Assembly: GCA_963816985.1 (NCBI GenBank)
Contig: CAWFMF010000002.1
Coordinates: 161,553 to 225,552, forward strand
DNA from: JAIVJM01 sp963816985
GTDB taxonomy: Bacteria; Acidobacteriota; Blastocatellia; Pyrinomonadales; Pyrinomonadaceae
DNA: 64,000 nucleotides
Direction: 5' to 3'
In this document: positions 22,147 to 30,724 of the stretch, in pieces
Position numbering within the stretch: position 1 is the first letter of the stretch
How the letters are laid out: every line of letters starts with the position of its first letter
Notes under the pieces: generated by a model
Seen by the model: only the letters and a program-made list of their open reading frames with translations
What the model was told of the DNA's origin: nothing
The model's database searches: none
Translations under genes and position numbers: made by a program

Positions 22147-22699
22147 CGCGGATGTCTCACGTCACGGCGCGCTTGCGGGGCGACGGCGCACGCGACGAGC
22201 GGGGGGCAGATGAATCGAGGGCCGCCTTCGACCGGCGTGCGCTCCTTGTCCGACGCTCGTGGGGCCTTGCTGACGCGGGACATAACCTTTAAGTGAGTGG
22301 AGGTCTGTCCGAGCCTGAGAGTCAGGCCGGGCCGAAAGGAGTTCGCGCGCCGTGGATTGTAAATGACAACCGGGGGGGCGTAAAGAGTATTTACGGCGAC
22401 GCCGTGGCCCCCGCTGCTTTCCGGCGGGTAACGGGTCAATTTACAAAAACCGGCCACGCGCACGTCGCGGGCGGCGGATGAAACGTTTGCCTCATAATCG
22501 CATAAACATTTGAAAAGCGATGAGCCGGTCGGGGCATCCGCGGTGTACGTAGGCTCAGTGGGAGGGCCGAGTCAGGTTCGAGATTGAACCATTACTTTCC
22601 GGCGAACAAGCTGACGCGCGGCTGTCCGGTTTCGGCTAGAATGGCCGCCCACACTTCGACGGGCCGGGGCCGTCCTCGGCTGGAAAGGACACCCTCCGA
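22147..22699. other. Gene-free divergent intergenic region
   Basis: About 550 bases between the divergent oxygenase and nuclease genes. It must contain both promoters, but I see no near-consensus pair, no riboswitch I can name, and no convincing small open frame. The stretch from about 22290 to 22400 is G-rich with short hairpin potential. Confidence 0.5.
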
Positions 22700-23579
22700 A
22701 TGTTGAAAGTAAGAAGAACCGCCTGCCTCCTCGCTGTACTGCTGCTCTTCCAGACCACGGCCCACGCCTGGGGCGACACCGGCCACATGGTCGTCGCGCA
22801 GATCGCGCTCCAGAATCTGACCGGGACGGTCGCCCAGAGGAATGCCAAGATCGCCCGCCTCAACGAACTAGCGGGCATGATCGAGTTCCGTCAGAACAGG
22901 TACAACTTCGTCACGTCGGCCACATGGATGGACGACCTCCGCGACGACGACTCGCACGAACTGCTCCGCGATTGGCACTTCATCACCCTGCGCTTCTTCG
23001 ACGGCGTCGCCCCCGAACAACCTGCCCCCGCCCCCGGTCAACGCCGTCTCTTCGATCACAGAGCTGCGAACCATGCTCTTCGACAGGGACTTCGACTCGG
23101 AGATGCGCAGGGCGTATTACGTCGCCGTGCTCGCGCACCTCGTCGGCGACCTCCACCAGCCGCTCCACACTTGCACGCGCTACACGAGCGCGCGCCCCAA
23201 CGGCGACGCCGGGGGCAACCTCTTCCGCCTCTCCGGCTCGCCCGACAACCTCCACTCCTACTGGGACGGCGCGGGCGGCAACTTCCAGACCGAGTTGAAG
23301 CCGCCGCTCAACCAGACCGAGCGCCAACTGCTCACGACCTACGCCGCCAGCATCATGCAGGAGTTCCCCCGTTCGACGTTCACGCAGAAGCTCACGCAGC
23401 TCGACCCGTCGGTGTGGGCCGCCGACAGCCACCAACTCGCGCGGACGGTGGCCCACAATGGTGTTACGGAAAACACCGTGCCCAACGCCGCCTACCAGAC
23501 CAAGACCCGCAGGCTCTCCCGCGAGCGCATCGCCCTCGCCGGGTACAGGCTTGCGCAGATGCTCGACGGGATAAGGTAA
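22700..23579 (+). CDS. S1/P1 nuclease, interrupted by a frameshift
   Basis: A secreted zinc-dependent S1/P1-type single-strand nuclease whose frame breaks near 23011-23015. The first part has a signal peptide and then HAWGDTGHMVVAQIA, whose Trp and His are zinc ligands of the mature N-terminus, WMDDLR and DWHFITL. The remainder continues one base out of phase: LFDRDFDSEMRRAYYVAVLAHLVGDLHQPLHT, GDAGGNLF and NLHSYWDG. All family metal ligands are present across the two parts. Removing the G at 23015 reads smoothly as DGVAPNNLPPPPVNAVSS, so a single inserted base in a C/G-rich run explains the break. This is either a sequencing error or a recent pseudogene. Start is supported by an AAGGA site. 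Confidence 0.88.
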
Positions 23580-23748
23580 AGACGGAAGCAAAAGGTCAAG
23601 GGGTCAAAGGGGAGAGGGCGGAGAGGGCGAGACGGTTCCCCTCCGCCCCTTCCCTTTTTTCTCTCCGCCTTCTTGCGTCCGACGCCGCCTTCCCGCTATC
23701 TTGCTGTGCAAAAGCAACTGACAGCAGACGGCGAGGGGGCTCCGACGG

Positions 23749-25407
23749 ATGACAGAGTTGAATCAACTCCGCGACGATCCTCTGTGGTACAAGGACGCGG
23801 TCTTTTACGAGGTCTACGTCCGCGGGTTCTACGACTCGAACGCCGACGGCATCGGCGACTTCCGCGGCCTCACCGAAAAGCTCGACTACCTTCAGTGGCT
23901 CGGCGTGGACTGCCTCTGGCTGCTCCCGATGTACGCCTCGCCCCTGCGCGACGGCGGCTACGACATCGCCGACTACTACGAGCTGCTCCCCGAATACGGG
24001 ACGCTCGAAGACTTCAAGCACTTCCTCACGGAGGCCCACGCGCGCGGCCTGCGCGTCATCACCGACCTCGTCGTCAACCACACTTCGGACGCGCACCCGT
24101 GGTTTCAGGAGGCGCGCAGCTCGCCCGACTCCCCGAAGCGCGACTGGTACGTGTGGAGCGACACGCCGGAGAAATACAAAGAGGCGCGCATCATCTTCAC
24201 CGACACCGAACGCTCGAACTGGACTTGGTGCGAGGAGGCCGGGGCGTTCTACTGGCACCGCTTCTTCAGCCACCAGCCCGACCTCAACTACGACAACCCG
24301 GAAGTCCAACAGGCGATGCTCGACGCGATGGACTTCTGGCTCTCGCTCGGCGTTGACGGCTTCCGCGTGGACGCCGTGCCCTACCTCTACGAGCGCGAGG
24401 GGACGAACTGCGAGAACCTCCCCGAAACGCACGCCTTCCTCAAGCAGATGCGCGCGCACGTCGCCGAGCGTTTCCCCTCGGCGCTCCTTCTGGCCGAGGC
24501 GAACCAGTGGCCCGAAGACGTGGTCGAGTATTTCGGCGACGGCGACGAGTTCCAGATGGGCTACCACTTCCCCATCATGCCGCGCCTCTTCATGGCGCTC
24601 AGGCAGGAAGACCGCCGCCCCATCGTCGAAATTCTGGAGCGCACGCCCGACATCCCCGAAGGCTGCCAGTGGGGGATGTTCCTCCGCAACCACGACGAAC
24701 TCACTCTTGAGATGGTGACGGACGAGGAGCGCGACTATCTTTATAACGAGTATGCCAAAGACCGACGGATGCGCCTCAACGTCGGCATCCGCCGAAGGCT
24801 CGCGCCGCTCCTCGACAACAGCCGCCGCCGCATCGAGCTGCTGCACGGCCTGCTCCTCTCTCTGCCGGGCAGCCCCTTTCTTTACTACGGCGACGAGATA
24901 GGGATGGGCGACAACATCTACCTCGGCGACCGCGACGGCGTGCGCACACCGATGCAGTGGTCTTCCGACCGCAACGCCGGTTTCTCCAAGGCCGACTTCG
25001 AGAAGTTGTACTTCCCCGTCATCAACAACCCCGTCTACGGCTTCAACTCGGTGAACGTCGAGGCGCAGTTGCGCTACGACACGTCTCTGCTCAACTGGAT
25101 GCGGCAGATGATTCATCTCCGCAAGGCGCATCACGTCTTCGGGCGCGGGGCGATGCGCTTCGTCAAGCCGCGCAACCGAAAGGTCTTCGCCTTCCTCCGC
25201 GAGGGCGAGGGCGAGACCGTGCTCTGCGTCTTCAACCTCTCGCAGTTCGCGCAGCCGGTCGAGTTAGACCTCGCGGGCCTCGAAGGCTCTGTGCCCGTCG
25301 AGATGCTCGGCAAGACGCGCTTCCCCGAAATCACGGAGAGGCCGTATCAGCTCGCGCTCTCGCCGTGGGGCTTCTATTGGTTCCTGCTCGAAACGGGAAA
25401 GCCGTGA
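23749..25407 (+). CDS. treS: Trehalose synthase / maltose alpha-D-glucosyltransferase
   Basis: A 552-residue GH13 enzyme that interconverts maltose and trehalose. It opens with the TreS-specific DPLWYKDAVFYEVYVRGFYD and continues with GLTEKLDYLQWLGVDCLWLLP. The catalytic residues are in place: nucleophile Asp208 (GFRVDAVPYL), acid/base Glu250 (LLAEANQWP) and Asp316 (RNHDEL). The LTLEMVTDEERDYLY and RRRLAPLLDN segments are characteristic of TreS and not of ordinary amylases. Length matches the short TreS form without a fused maltokinase, and no maltokinase gene is nearby. It is cytosolic. A role in osmoprotection or glycogen/trehalose turnover is known for the family. It starts 170 bases after the nuclease. 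Confidence 0.95.
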   Translation: MTELNQLRDDPLWYKDAVFYEVYVRGFYDSNADGIGDFRGLTEKLDYLQWLGVDCLWLLPMYASPLRDGGYDIADYYELLPEYGTLEDFKHFLTEAHARGLRVITDLVVNHTSDAHPWFQEARSSPDSPKRDWYVWSDTPEKYKEARIIFTDTERSNWTWCEEAGAFYWHRFFSHQPDLNYDNPEVQQAMLDAMDFWLSLGVDGFRVDAVPYLYEREGTNCENLPETHAFLKQMRAHVAERFPSALLLAEANQWPEDVVEYFGDGDEFQMGYHFPIMPRLFMALRQEDRRPIVEILERTPDIPEGCQWGMFLRNHDELTLEMVTDEERDYLYNEYAKDRRMRLNVGIRRRLAPLLDNSRRRIELLHGLLLSLPGSPFLYYGDEIGMGDNIYLGDRDGVRTPMQWSSDRNAGFSKADFEKLYFPVINNPVYGFNSVNVEAQLRYDTSLLNWMRQMIHLRKAHHVFGRGAMRFVKPRNRKVFAFLREGEGETVLCVFNLSQFAQPVELDLAGLEGSVPVEMLGKTRFPEITERPYQLALSPWGFYWFLLETGKP

Positions 25408-25519
25408 ATCGTGAATCGTAAATCGAAAGAGTTGTCCTTTTACCGCGAGACGGTTTACAGTTCGACGTAGGAGTTATTCAACTACGATTCACGATTGACG
25501 ATTCACGATTCACGGCTTT
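25398..25519. repeat. Fold-back spanning treS stop and the next gene's leader
   Basis: Arms 25398-25425 and 25492-25519 match at 27 of 28 positions and are built from iterated GTGAATC/GATTCAC units. The left arm contains the treS stop codon; the right arm ends just before the AAGGAGG site (25520-25526) of the following gene. The hairpin could influence mRNA stability or access to that site. Confidence 0.85.
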
Positions 25520-25533
25520 TCAAGGAGGTCTGG

Positions 25534-25965
25534 ATGCTGAAGGCACTAGGGAGCGGACTGGTGGGCGCGTGCGCGCTCACCTTGATACACGAGACGGCGC
25601 GGCGGTTCATCCCCGACGCCCCGCGGATGGACGTGGTCGGGATGCGCGCCATCGCCAAGACGATGCGCGCCGTGGACGTTGAGCCGCCGACGCCCCTGCA
25701 CGAGGCGGCGCTCGTCGGCGACCTCGTTTCCAACTCGCTCTTCTACAGCCTCGTCGGCGCGGGCGACCGCGAGGACGCGCTGCGCAACGGCGCGCTGCTC
25801 GGCCTCGCCGCCGGGCTCGGCGCGGTCTTCCTCCCCGAACCCCTCGGTCTCGGACGCCAGCCCACCGAACACGCGCCCACCACGCACGCCATGACCATCG
25901 CCTGGTACTTAGTGGGCGGCCTCGCCGCCGCCGCGGCTTACCGTGCGTTCTCTGAGGACGACTAA
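25534..25965 (+). CDS. Small membrane protein of unknown function
   Basis: About 143 residues with hydrophobic stretches at both ends (near residues 5-20 and 120-138) and two more in the middle (around 55-70 and 80-100). A strong AAGGAGG site lies 7 bases before the ATG at 25534, which fixes the start; an earlier in-frame ATG at 25495 falls within the fold-back repeat. The middle contains HETARRFIPDAPRMDVVGMRA, which I do not recognise as a catalytic motif. It lies downstream of treS and could share its transcript. No function is assigned. Confidence 0.75.
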   Translation: MLKALGSGLVGACALTLIHETARRFIPDAPRMDVVGMRAIAKTMRAVDVEPPTPLHEAALVGDLVSNSLFYSLVGAGDREDALRNGALLGLAAGLGAVFLPEPLGLGRQPTEHAPTTHAMTIAWYLVGGLAAAAAYRAFSEDD

Positions 25966-25981
25966 GAACGCGTAATAAATT

Positions 25982-26072
25982 TGTAGGGGCAGGGCTTGTC
26001 CCTGCCCGTTTTCCCATACCTTCAAGATTGAAGTTATGAAAGGAACGGGCAGGGACAAGCCCTGCCCCTACA
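25982..26072. repeat. Dispersed inverted repeat, family 2 (copy 2)
   Basis: Arms 25982-26008 and 26046-26072 are perfect complements over 27 bp and identical to the arms at 12373. The loop is longer and unrelated. It lies between convergent genes and may help terminate both. Confidence 0.9.
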
Positions 26073-26108
26073 AATATCTCGTCCAAACTTAATGGGGTCG
26101 AATCTTTA

Positions 26109-27176
26109 TTAGGCGAGCATCAGACGGACGTTCTTTCTGAATCGTTGTGGGTCAACGACGAGGTTCGCGGTGTGCGGGTCTTCGCCGGGGCGTTCGGGGT
26201 CACAGAGTTGGTAGAAGTATCCGAGCCCGGTGGCCGAGGCGAGGTTGAAGAACCAGTTGCGCTCGCTCTCGTCGCGTCGCCGGAGTTCGAGGACGCGGCC
26301 TCCGGGCTTCATGAACATCATGTTGGTGAGGCCCGCGCCGTGATTCGAGACGAGGAAGCGCGCGCCCGCCGCAATCCGCACCTGCTCGTCGAAGGGGTGA
26401 TCCTCGAAGTGGACGACGCGGAAGCCGAACTCGCGCAGCGTGTCCAGCAGCCCTTCTTCGTTCGTCACCTTCCGCTTCGGCGCGCGGCCCCGGCTGAGGT
26501 AGACGCGCTCGCCCGCGTCCGAGCCTTTGCCTTCCCCGTAGAAACCGACGAGCAGCTCACGCAAGCCCCGCACAATCTCTTCGTTGTAATTCCCCGAAGG
26601 CGCGACGTGCGTGGGCATGAAGAGCTTGCGGGGGAAGACGACTTCGCCCTCGCCGACGTACTCGACGCCCGCGACGCGGAAGGCTTTGAGAGACGAGCGG
26701 ACGTACTCAAGTTGACGGTATTGATGAGGCAGAAGCAGGACTAAGTTCTCCGCCGTGTCGCCCGCCGCGTAGAGCCTGCACAAGGCGTCCGCGAGCCAGT
26801 GGAAGTAGCCGTAGCTCCAATCGTCAACGACCCAGAGGCAGTCCCTCTCAAACTTCCTCCCCGGACGCAGCAGACGGTTGACGGCGAGGGCTTTTATGAC
26901 GCTCCGCCGCCGCGCCATGAACTGCCCCATGATGACGGGCGAGGAGAAAGACTCCGGCAGAATCCGCGCGCCCTTGAAGAGCATCCCATCAGCGTTCACC
27001 CCCACGCCTTCGAGTTCGAGCATCACCGACGCGGGCGTCTCGCGCTCAAGCTCGTGCGCAAAGAGCGGCAGGTCTTCTTCCTTAAAATTCAGCGGCAGTC
27101 GGCGGCGCGAGACGCCGCCCGCGCACAACACTCGCGCGCCGTCTCGCGGGGTCTCAAGGGGTCTGAAGATTCGCAA
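26109..27176 (-). CDS. Glycosyltransferase family 61 protein
   Basis: A 355-residue protein of the GT61 (DUF563) family, which transfers sugars such as xylose or GlcNAc in glycan or capsule synthesis. Characteristic segments are VVDDWSYGYFHWLADALCRLY in the middle, LYLSRGRAPKRKVTNEEGL-type sequence (here VYLSRGRAPKRKVTNE), and the nucleotide-sugar-side FLVSNHGAGLTNMMFMKPGGRVLEL near the C-terminus. There is no signal peptide or membrane helix, so it is probably cytosolic. No other capsule genes are adjacent, so the acceptor is unknown. It lies 42 bases downstream of the endonuclease/exonuclease/phosphatase-family gene on the same strand. Confidence 0.88.
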   Translation of the reverse strand: MRIFRPLETPRDGARVLCAGGVSRRRLPLNFKEEDLPLFAHELERETPASVMLELEGVGVNADGMLFKGARILPESFSSPVIMGQFMARRRSVIKALAVNRLLRPGRKFERDCLWVVDDWSYGYFHWLADALCRLYAAGDTAENLVLLLPHQYRQLEYVRSSLKAFRVAGVEYVGEGEVVFPRKLFMPTHVAPSGNYNEEIVRGLRELLVGFYGEGKGSDAGERVYLSRGRAPKRKVTNEEGLLDTLREFGFRVVHFEDHPFDEQVRIAAGARFLVSNHGAGLTNMMFMKPGGRVLELRRRDESERNWFFNLASATGLGYFYQLCDPERPGEDPHTANLVVDPQRFRKNVRLMLA

Positions 27177-27218
27177 CGCTTCGGCCTCCGCGGGCTTTGT
27201 GAGCGCCCCCGCGCCTTT

Positions 27219-28448
27219 CTAGTCGGCGGGGAGCGGACGGAAGTCGAGCACGATGGGGTCGTGGTCGGAGAGCGCAACCGTCGAGTCTTCGAGGCGGCTG
27301 ACGACGCGCGGCGGCTGTCGCGGGTCGGGCTCCACGTCGCGGCCCGCGAACCAGTCGAGCTTGAGCGCGCACCGCCCGCCGTGCTCGCGCAGAGACCATT
27401 GGAGGAACCAGAAGCACCACTGCGGAACCCACTCGGCGAGGTTCTTGTAGGCGGCGAGGTCGGCCACGTCGTAGTGGAGAGTGCCCGCGCCCATCTCGTT
27501 GAGGTCGCGGATGCTGTAGCCGCGCCGTTCCAGCTCGCGGAACAGCCGCCGCTCGAACCAGCGTTCGGGGTAGAGGTAGTGATTGCGGATGAAGTAGCTC
27601 GGCCCCATCGCCACGCGGCGGAAGAAGCCGAAGACGGCGTAGAGGGCGCGGCTCGAATTGTAGGTCGTCGTGTTCCAGTCGCCGCCGATGAGGACGGGCA
27701 GGCGGGGCGTGAGCGTGTCGAGGAAGTCTAAGACGACCGACATCTGCCGCCGCCGGTGCTGCTGGCTCGAATGCGCGTCGAGGTGGACGCTCACCGTGCG
27801 GAACGCGCCCGAAGGATGTTCCACTTCGGCGACGACGGCGCGCTGGCTCCCCAGACGCTTCTCGTTGCCGCGCATCTTGTCCTTGCCGTTCGGCAGGGCC
27901 ACAGACCACGCGCGCCGCAGAGGGTAACGAGAGAGTACGGCGTTGCCGTGCAAGGCTTCTGCGTTCTCGCCCTCGGCCCGACTCTCAAGGCCCGCGCCCT
28001 TGCTCAAGTTGACGTAGCTCGGCGCGAACGCGTAGCTCATCCCCAAAGCCTCGGCTATCTCGCGCGCGACGAAGCGATTGCCGGTGCGGGCCATGCCGTA
28101 GTCAAGCTCGGTCAAAAGCAGCACGTCGCTTTGATTGAGGAGCGTGTGGTCGCGGAGCGTGTGGATAATCTCGTCGAGCCGGAGGCCGCGCTCGATGTTC
28201 CACGCCGTCGCGCGGACGGCACGGCCAGCCGCGTGCCCTTCGACGCGCGCGGACGAAGGCGGCGCAGTAAAGTCCTCGACGACGACGCCTTCCAAGACCG
28301 ATTCGATCTCTTCGCTGAGGCACGCGTAGAGCGCGGAAGCCTTCAAGGCTTCGGTCGAGTGGAACTGCGCGAGCGCCTGAAAGTGCGGGCCGAGTTGGTG
28401 TGCGAGCGGCGTCGTGGGCTCTGGTTTCTGAGGTGCGAAGGTATTCAT
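27219..28448 (-). CDS. Endonuclease/exonuclease/phosphatase family protein
   Basis: About 409 residues. Residues 1-85 are a helical N-terminal region with no recognised domain. The remainder is an EEP-fold metal-dependent hydrolase with RATAWNIERG (Asn), DVLLLTELDYGMARTGNR (Glu), VSVHLDAHSS, LIGGDWNTTTYN (Asp/Asn) and the final LSDHDPIVLDF, giving the full metal and catalytic set. Such enzymes cleave phosphodiesters in nucleic acids, inositol phosphates or sphingomyelin, and the substrate is not predictable here. The open frame extends upstream to 28673 but that part overlaps the deformylase gene, so I use the ATG at 28448. It lies 80 bases after the deformylase gene. Confidence 0.9.
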   Translation of the reverse strand: MNTFAPQKPEPTTPLAHQLGPHFQALAQFHSTEALKASALYACLSEEIESVLEGVVVEDFTAPPSSARVEGHAAGRAVRATAWNIERGLRLDEIIHTLRDHTLLNQSDVLLLTELDYGMARTGNRFVAREIAEALGMSYAFAPSYVNLSKGAGLESRAEGENAEALHGNAVLSRYPLRRAWSVALPNGKDKMRGNEKRLGSQRAVVAEVEHPSGAFRTVSVHLDAHSSQQHRRRQMSVVLDFLDTLTPRLPVLIGGDWNTTTYNSSRALYAVFGFFRRVAMGPSYFIRNHYLYPERWFERRLFRELERRGYSIRDLNEMGAGTLHYDVADLAAYKNLAEWVPQWCFWFLQWSLREHGGRCALKLDWFAGRDVEPDPRQPPRVVSRLEDSTVALSDHDPIVLDFRPLPAD

Positions 28449-28527
28449 CTGGACGCGCGAAATGGTACAGGCTCGCCCGCCGCTTTTCAACCCGCCGTCT
28501 CCGCAACGGGCGGCGCGGGCCGGGGCT

Positions 28528-29019
28528 TCAACGCCACTTTCTAATCTTCTGGAATCTGCGCTTGACCAGGTCGCGGCGGAGCGGCGTGAGGCGGTCGAGG
28601 AAGAGGAGGCCGTCGCAGTGGTCGGTCTCGTGGAGGAAGCAGCGGGCGGTGAGCCCCTCGGCCTCCTCTTCAAAAAACTCGCCGCGCACGTCCTGCGCGC
28701 GGAGGCGGACGCGCATCGCGCGCTTGAGCGGGGCGTGCACCTTGCCGACCGAGAGACAACCCTCCTCGCCCTCCTGCTCGCCCTCAGCCGAAAGGATTTC
28801 GGGGTTGGCGGCGACCAGCCGCAAGCCCTCGCAGTCCATCACGAAGAGGCGCAGCGAGAGCCCCACCTGCGGCGCGGCGAGCCCCACGCCCTCCTCGGCG
28901 TACATCGTCTCGAACATGTTTGAGACGAGCCGTTCCAACTCAGCACCGAACTCCTCGACCGGCTTGCCGACCTCTTTGAGAACCCTTTCGGGGAACTCCG
29001 TAATCTTCAGGACAGCCAT
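28528..29019 (-). CDS. def: Peptide deformylase
   Basis: Removes the N-terminal formyl group from new proteins. The 163-residue enzyme has all three conserved motifs: GVGLAAPQ (44-51), EGCLS (86-90, metal-ligand Cys) and HETDH (130-134, two His ligands and catalytic Glu). In most deformylases the third motif reads HExDH, so this is canonical. I start at the ATG of MAVLKITEFP (29019); the frame opens five codons earlier. No fmt gene, its usual neighbour, is adjacent. C-terminal LVKRRFQKIRKWR is a basic tail. Cytosolic, ribosome-associated by family knowledge. Confidence 0.95.
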   Translation of the reverse strand: MAVLKITEFPERVLKEVGKPVEEFGAELERLVSNMFETMYAEEGVGLAAPQVGLSLRLFVMDCEGLRLVAANPEILSAEGEQEGEEGCLSVGKVHAPLKRAMRVRLRAQDVRGEFFEEEAEGLTARCFLHETDHCDGLLFLDRLTPLRRDLVKRRFQKIRKWR

Positions 29020-29112
29020 CCCTCTCGCCCTCACGTCCGACTCTGAAATTTGATTTCTCCGTGTTCCAAGTTTAGCAGGAAAACCGTCGTCTTGATGAAG
29101 CGTCGCGCGGCG

Positions 29113-29352
29113 ACATCCCCGAAGGGGATGAAGCTAATAGCCGGGGGCAGAGCGAAGGAGCGCGAGCGACTGAGCGCCGCCCCCGGAACAGTCGAGAAAG
29201 AATTTCGACCCTGAAAGGGTCGCGCCTCGACGTTGAGGTACGACCCTTTCAGGGTCGGATTTGTTTACTACGTACTAACCGGGGGCGACGCTCAAGCGCA
29301 AAAGCGCTTTCGCTCTGCCTCCGTCTATTATCTTTCGCCCTTTCAGGGCTCG
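29113..29352. repeat. Composite palindromic element, family 3 (copy B)
   Basis: Order of stems: a short hairpin CATCCCCGAAGGGGATG, then TAATAGCCGGGGGC, then CCGCCCCCGG, then a central hairpin CGACCCTGAAAGGGTCG paired again with CGACCCTTTCAGGGTCG, then CCGGGGGCG and a closing CGCCCTTTCAGGGC-type hairpin. It fills the gap between the deformylase and HEAT-repeat genes and shares its layout with copies at 19490 and 52924. Confidence 0.85.
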
Positions 29353-29359
29353 CCGGTCT

Positions 29360-30538
29360 TTATTTGGTCAGGACGCTCTTGAGGTAGTTGATGGCCGAGG
29401 GGTCGCCGGTGCGGCCCAGAAGGACGAGGGCCTGCTTGCGGACTTCGGGCTTGGCGTGCGTCTGCGCGACTTTGATGAGGAGCGGGACGGACTCGGCGGC
29501 GGGGCGGCGGCTGATGGCCGAGAGGGCCTGCTTCTGCAACTCGGTGTCGGCGTCCACGCGGCCCGCCGTCTCGCTGAGCGTGCCGAGCGCCTGCTCGCCC
29601 GCCATCTCGCCGAGGTGCGCGACGGCCCGCTTGCGCAGCTCGGTGTCCACGTCCTGACTCGCCACGCGGACGAGGAAGTTGACGACGGCGCTCTTGTTCT
29701 CGTTCAAGGCCGCCGCCGACATCGCGCTCCGCTTGAGGTCGCGGCTGGTGACCGAGTCGAAGAGCCGGAGGAGGAAGTCGAGCGACTGCGCGTCGCGCGA
29801 GCGACCGTAGGCCGAGATGGCCGAGCGGCGGATGTCCACCGATTCGCGTTCGTCGCGCGCCACCGAGGCGAGAAAGTCGCGCGTCGCCGGGGCGACCGGC
29901 GGGTAGCCGAGCGCGCGGACGGCCCGCGCGCGCACGCCCGAAGAGATTGAACCGCGCGCGAGCGTGACCAGAAATTCGGGCACGCGCCGGTCGTCGTGCA
30001 AGGCAATGGCGCGCGTCGCGTCTTCGCCCACGTCGCCCGCCCGGCTCGACTCGACGAGGCCGCGCAGCAACGTCAGGCTCTCCTCGTTCGGCGCGCGCCC
30101 CATCCAGTAGACGGGGAAGCCGCCGTACTCGCGCCGCCGCGCGAGGTTATAAATCTCGACGCGCACGACCTCGCCGCGCCGCGAAGGGTCGCGCAGGAGG
30201 AAGACGCCGAGGTCGCGCGTCTCGACCTTCGAGCCCGAAGAGGAGAAGCTGCCGAAGTCGTTGTTGAAGGCGACGCCGTCGAAATTAAACATCGTGCTCT
30301 CGCCGATGTAAAAGCGGCTCCCGTCGTCGCCCACGAACTCGATGTCAACGGCGACGCCGGGCCGCACGTCGAAGGCGTAAGCCGTCCAGAAGCGTTCGGC
30401 CCCGGCGGCGCGGCTGATGGCCGCATCCTGTTTGGCCTGAAGCGTCGCGCCCTCGACGGGGATGAATTTCTGATCCTGATCCAGCACGACGGCGGGCGGA
30501 ACCAGCATCAGCCAGAAGAACGTCAGCAATGCGAGCAT
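29360..30538 (-). CDS. Secreted HEAT-repeat protein
   Basis: About 392 residues. I start at the ATG at 30538, ten bases after GGAG, which opens directly into a hydrophobic export or anchor segment (MLALLTFFWLMLVPPAVVL). Residues about 25-165 form a beta-rich domain of unknown type. Residues about 180-392 are HEAT-type helical repeats, visible as recurring ARAVRALG, RRSAISAYGRS, KRAVAHLGEM, KQALSAISRR and KQALVLLGRTGDPSAINYL units of about 31 residues. HEAT repeats bind proteins, so an extracytoplasmic scaffold is likely. It is the last gene in a same-strand run after sigma factor, anti-sigma and another HEAT-repeat gene, and may belong to that regulon. Confidence 0.85.
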   Translation of the reverse strand: MLALLTFFWLMLVPPAVVLDQDQKFIPVEGATLQAKQDAAISRAAGAERFWTAYAFDVRPGVAVDIEFVGDDGSRFYIGESTMFNFDGVAFNNDFGSFSSSGSKVETRDLGVFLLRDPSRRGEVVRVEIYNLARRREYGGFPVYWMGRAPNEESLTLLRGLVESSRAGDVGEDATRAIALHDDRRVPEFLVTLARGSISSGVRARAVRALGYPPVAPATRDFLASVARDERESVDIRRSAISAYGRSRDAQSLDFLLRLFDSVTSRDLKRSAMSAAALNENKSAVVNFLVRVASQDVDTELRKRAVAHLGEMAGEQALGTLSETAGRVDADTELQKQALSAISRRPAAESVPLLIKVAQTHAKPEVRKQALVLLGRTGDPSAINYLKSVLTK

Positions 30539-30724
30539 CAAAATTACACTCCCTTCAAACACGCGCCCGACTCAACAAACGGGTCGGACTTCGGGCAACA
30601 CTACTCCCGGCCATCCTCTCGGACAGCTTTCCTTGACGTTGAACTGCGGCTCTATTGGTTCGGGCGTGGCTGGCCGTCTTTCGGGGGCGACGGCCAGCCA
30701 CTTTCACCGATGTCCGGCGGCGTG

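Noticed and set aside
23596..25134. A 512-codon minus-strand open frame
   Set aside because: Antisense to treS, whose catalytic residues are all in the plus-strand frame.
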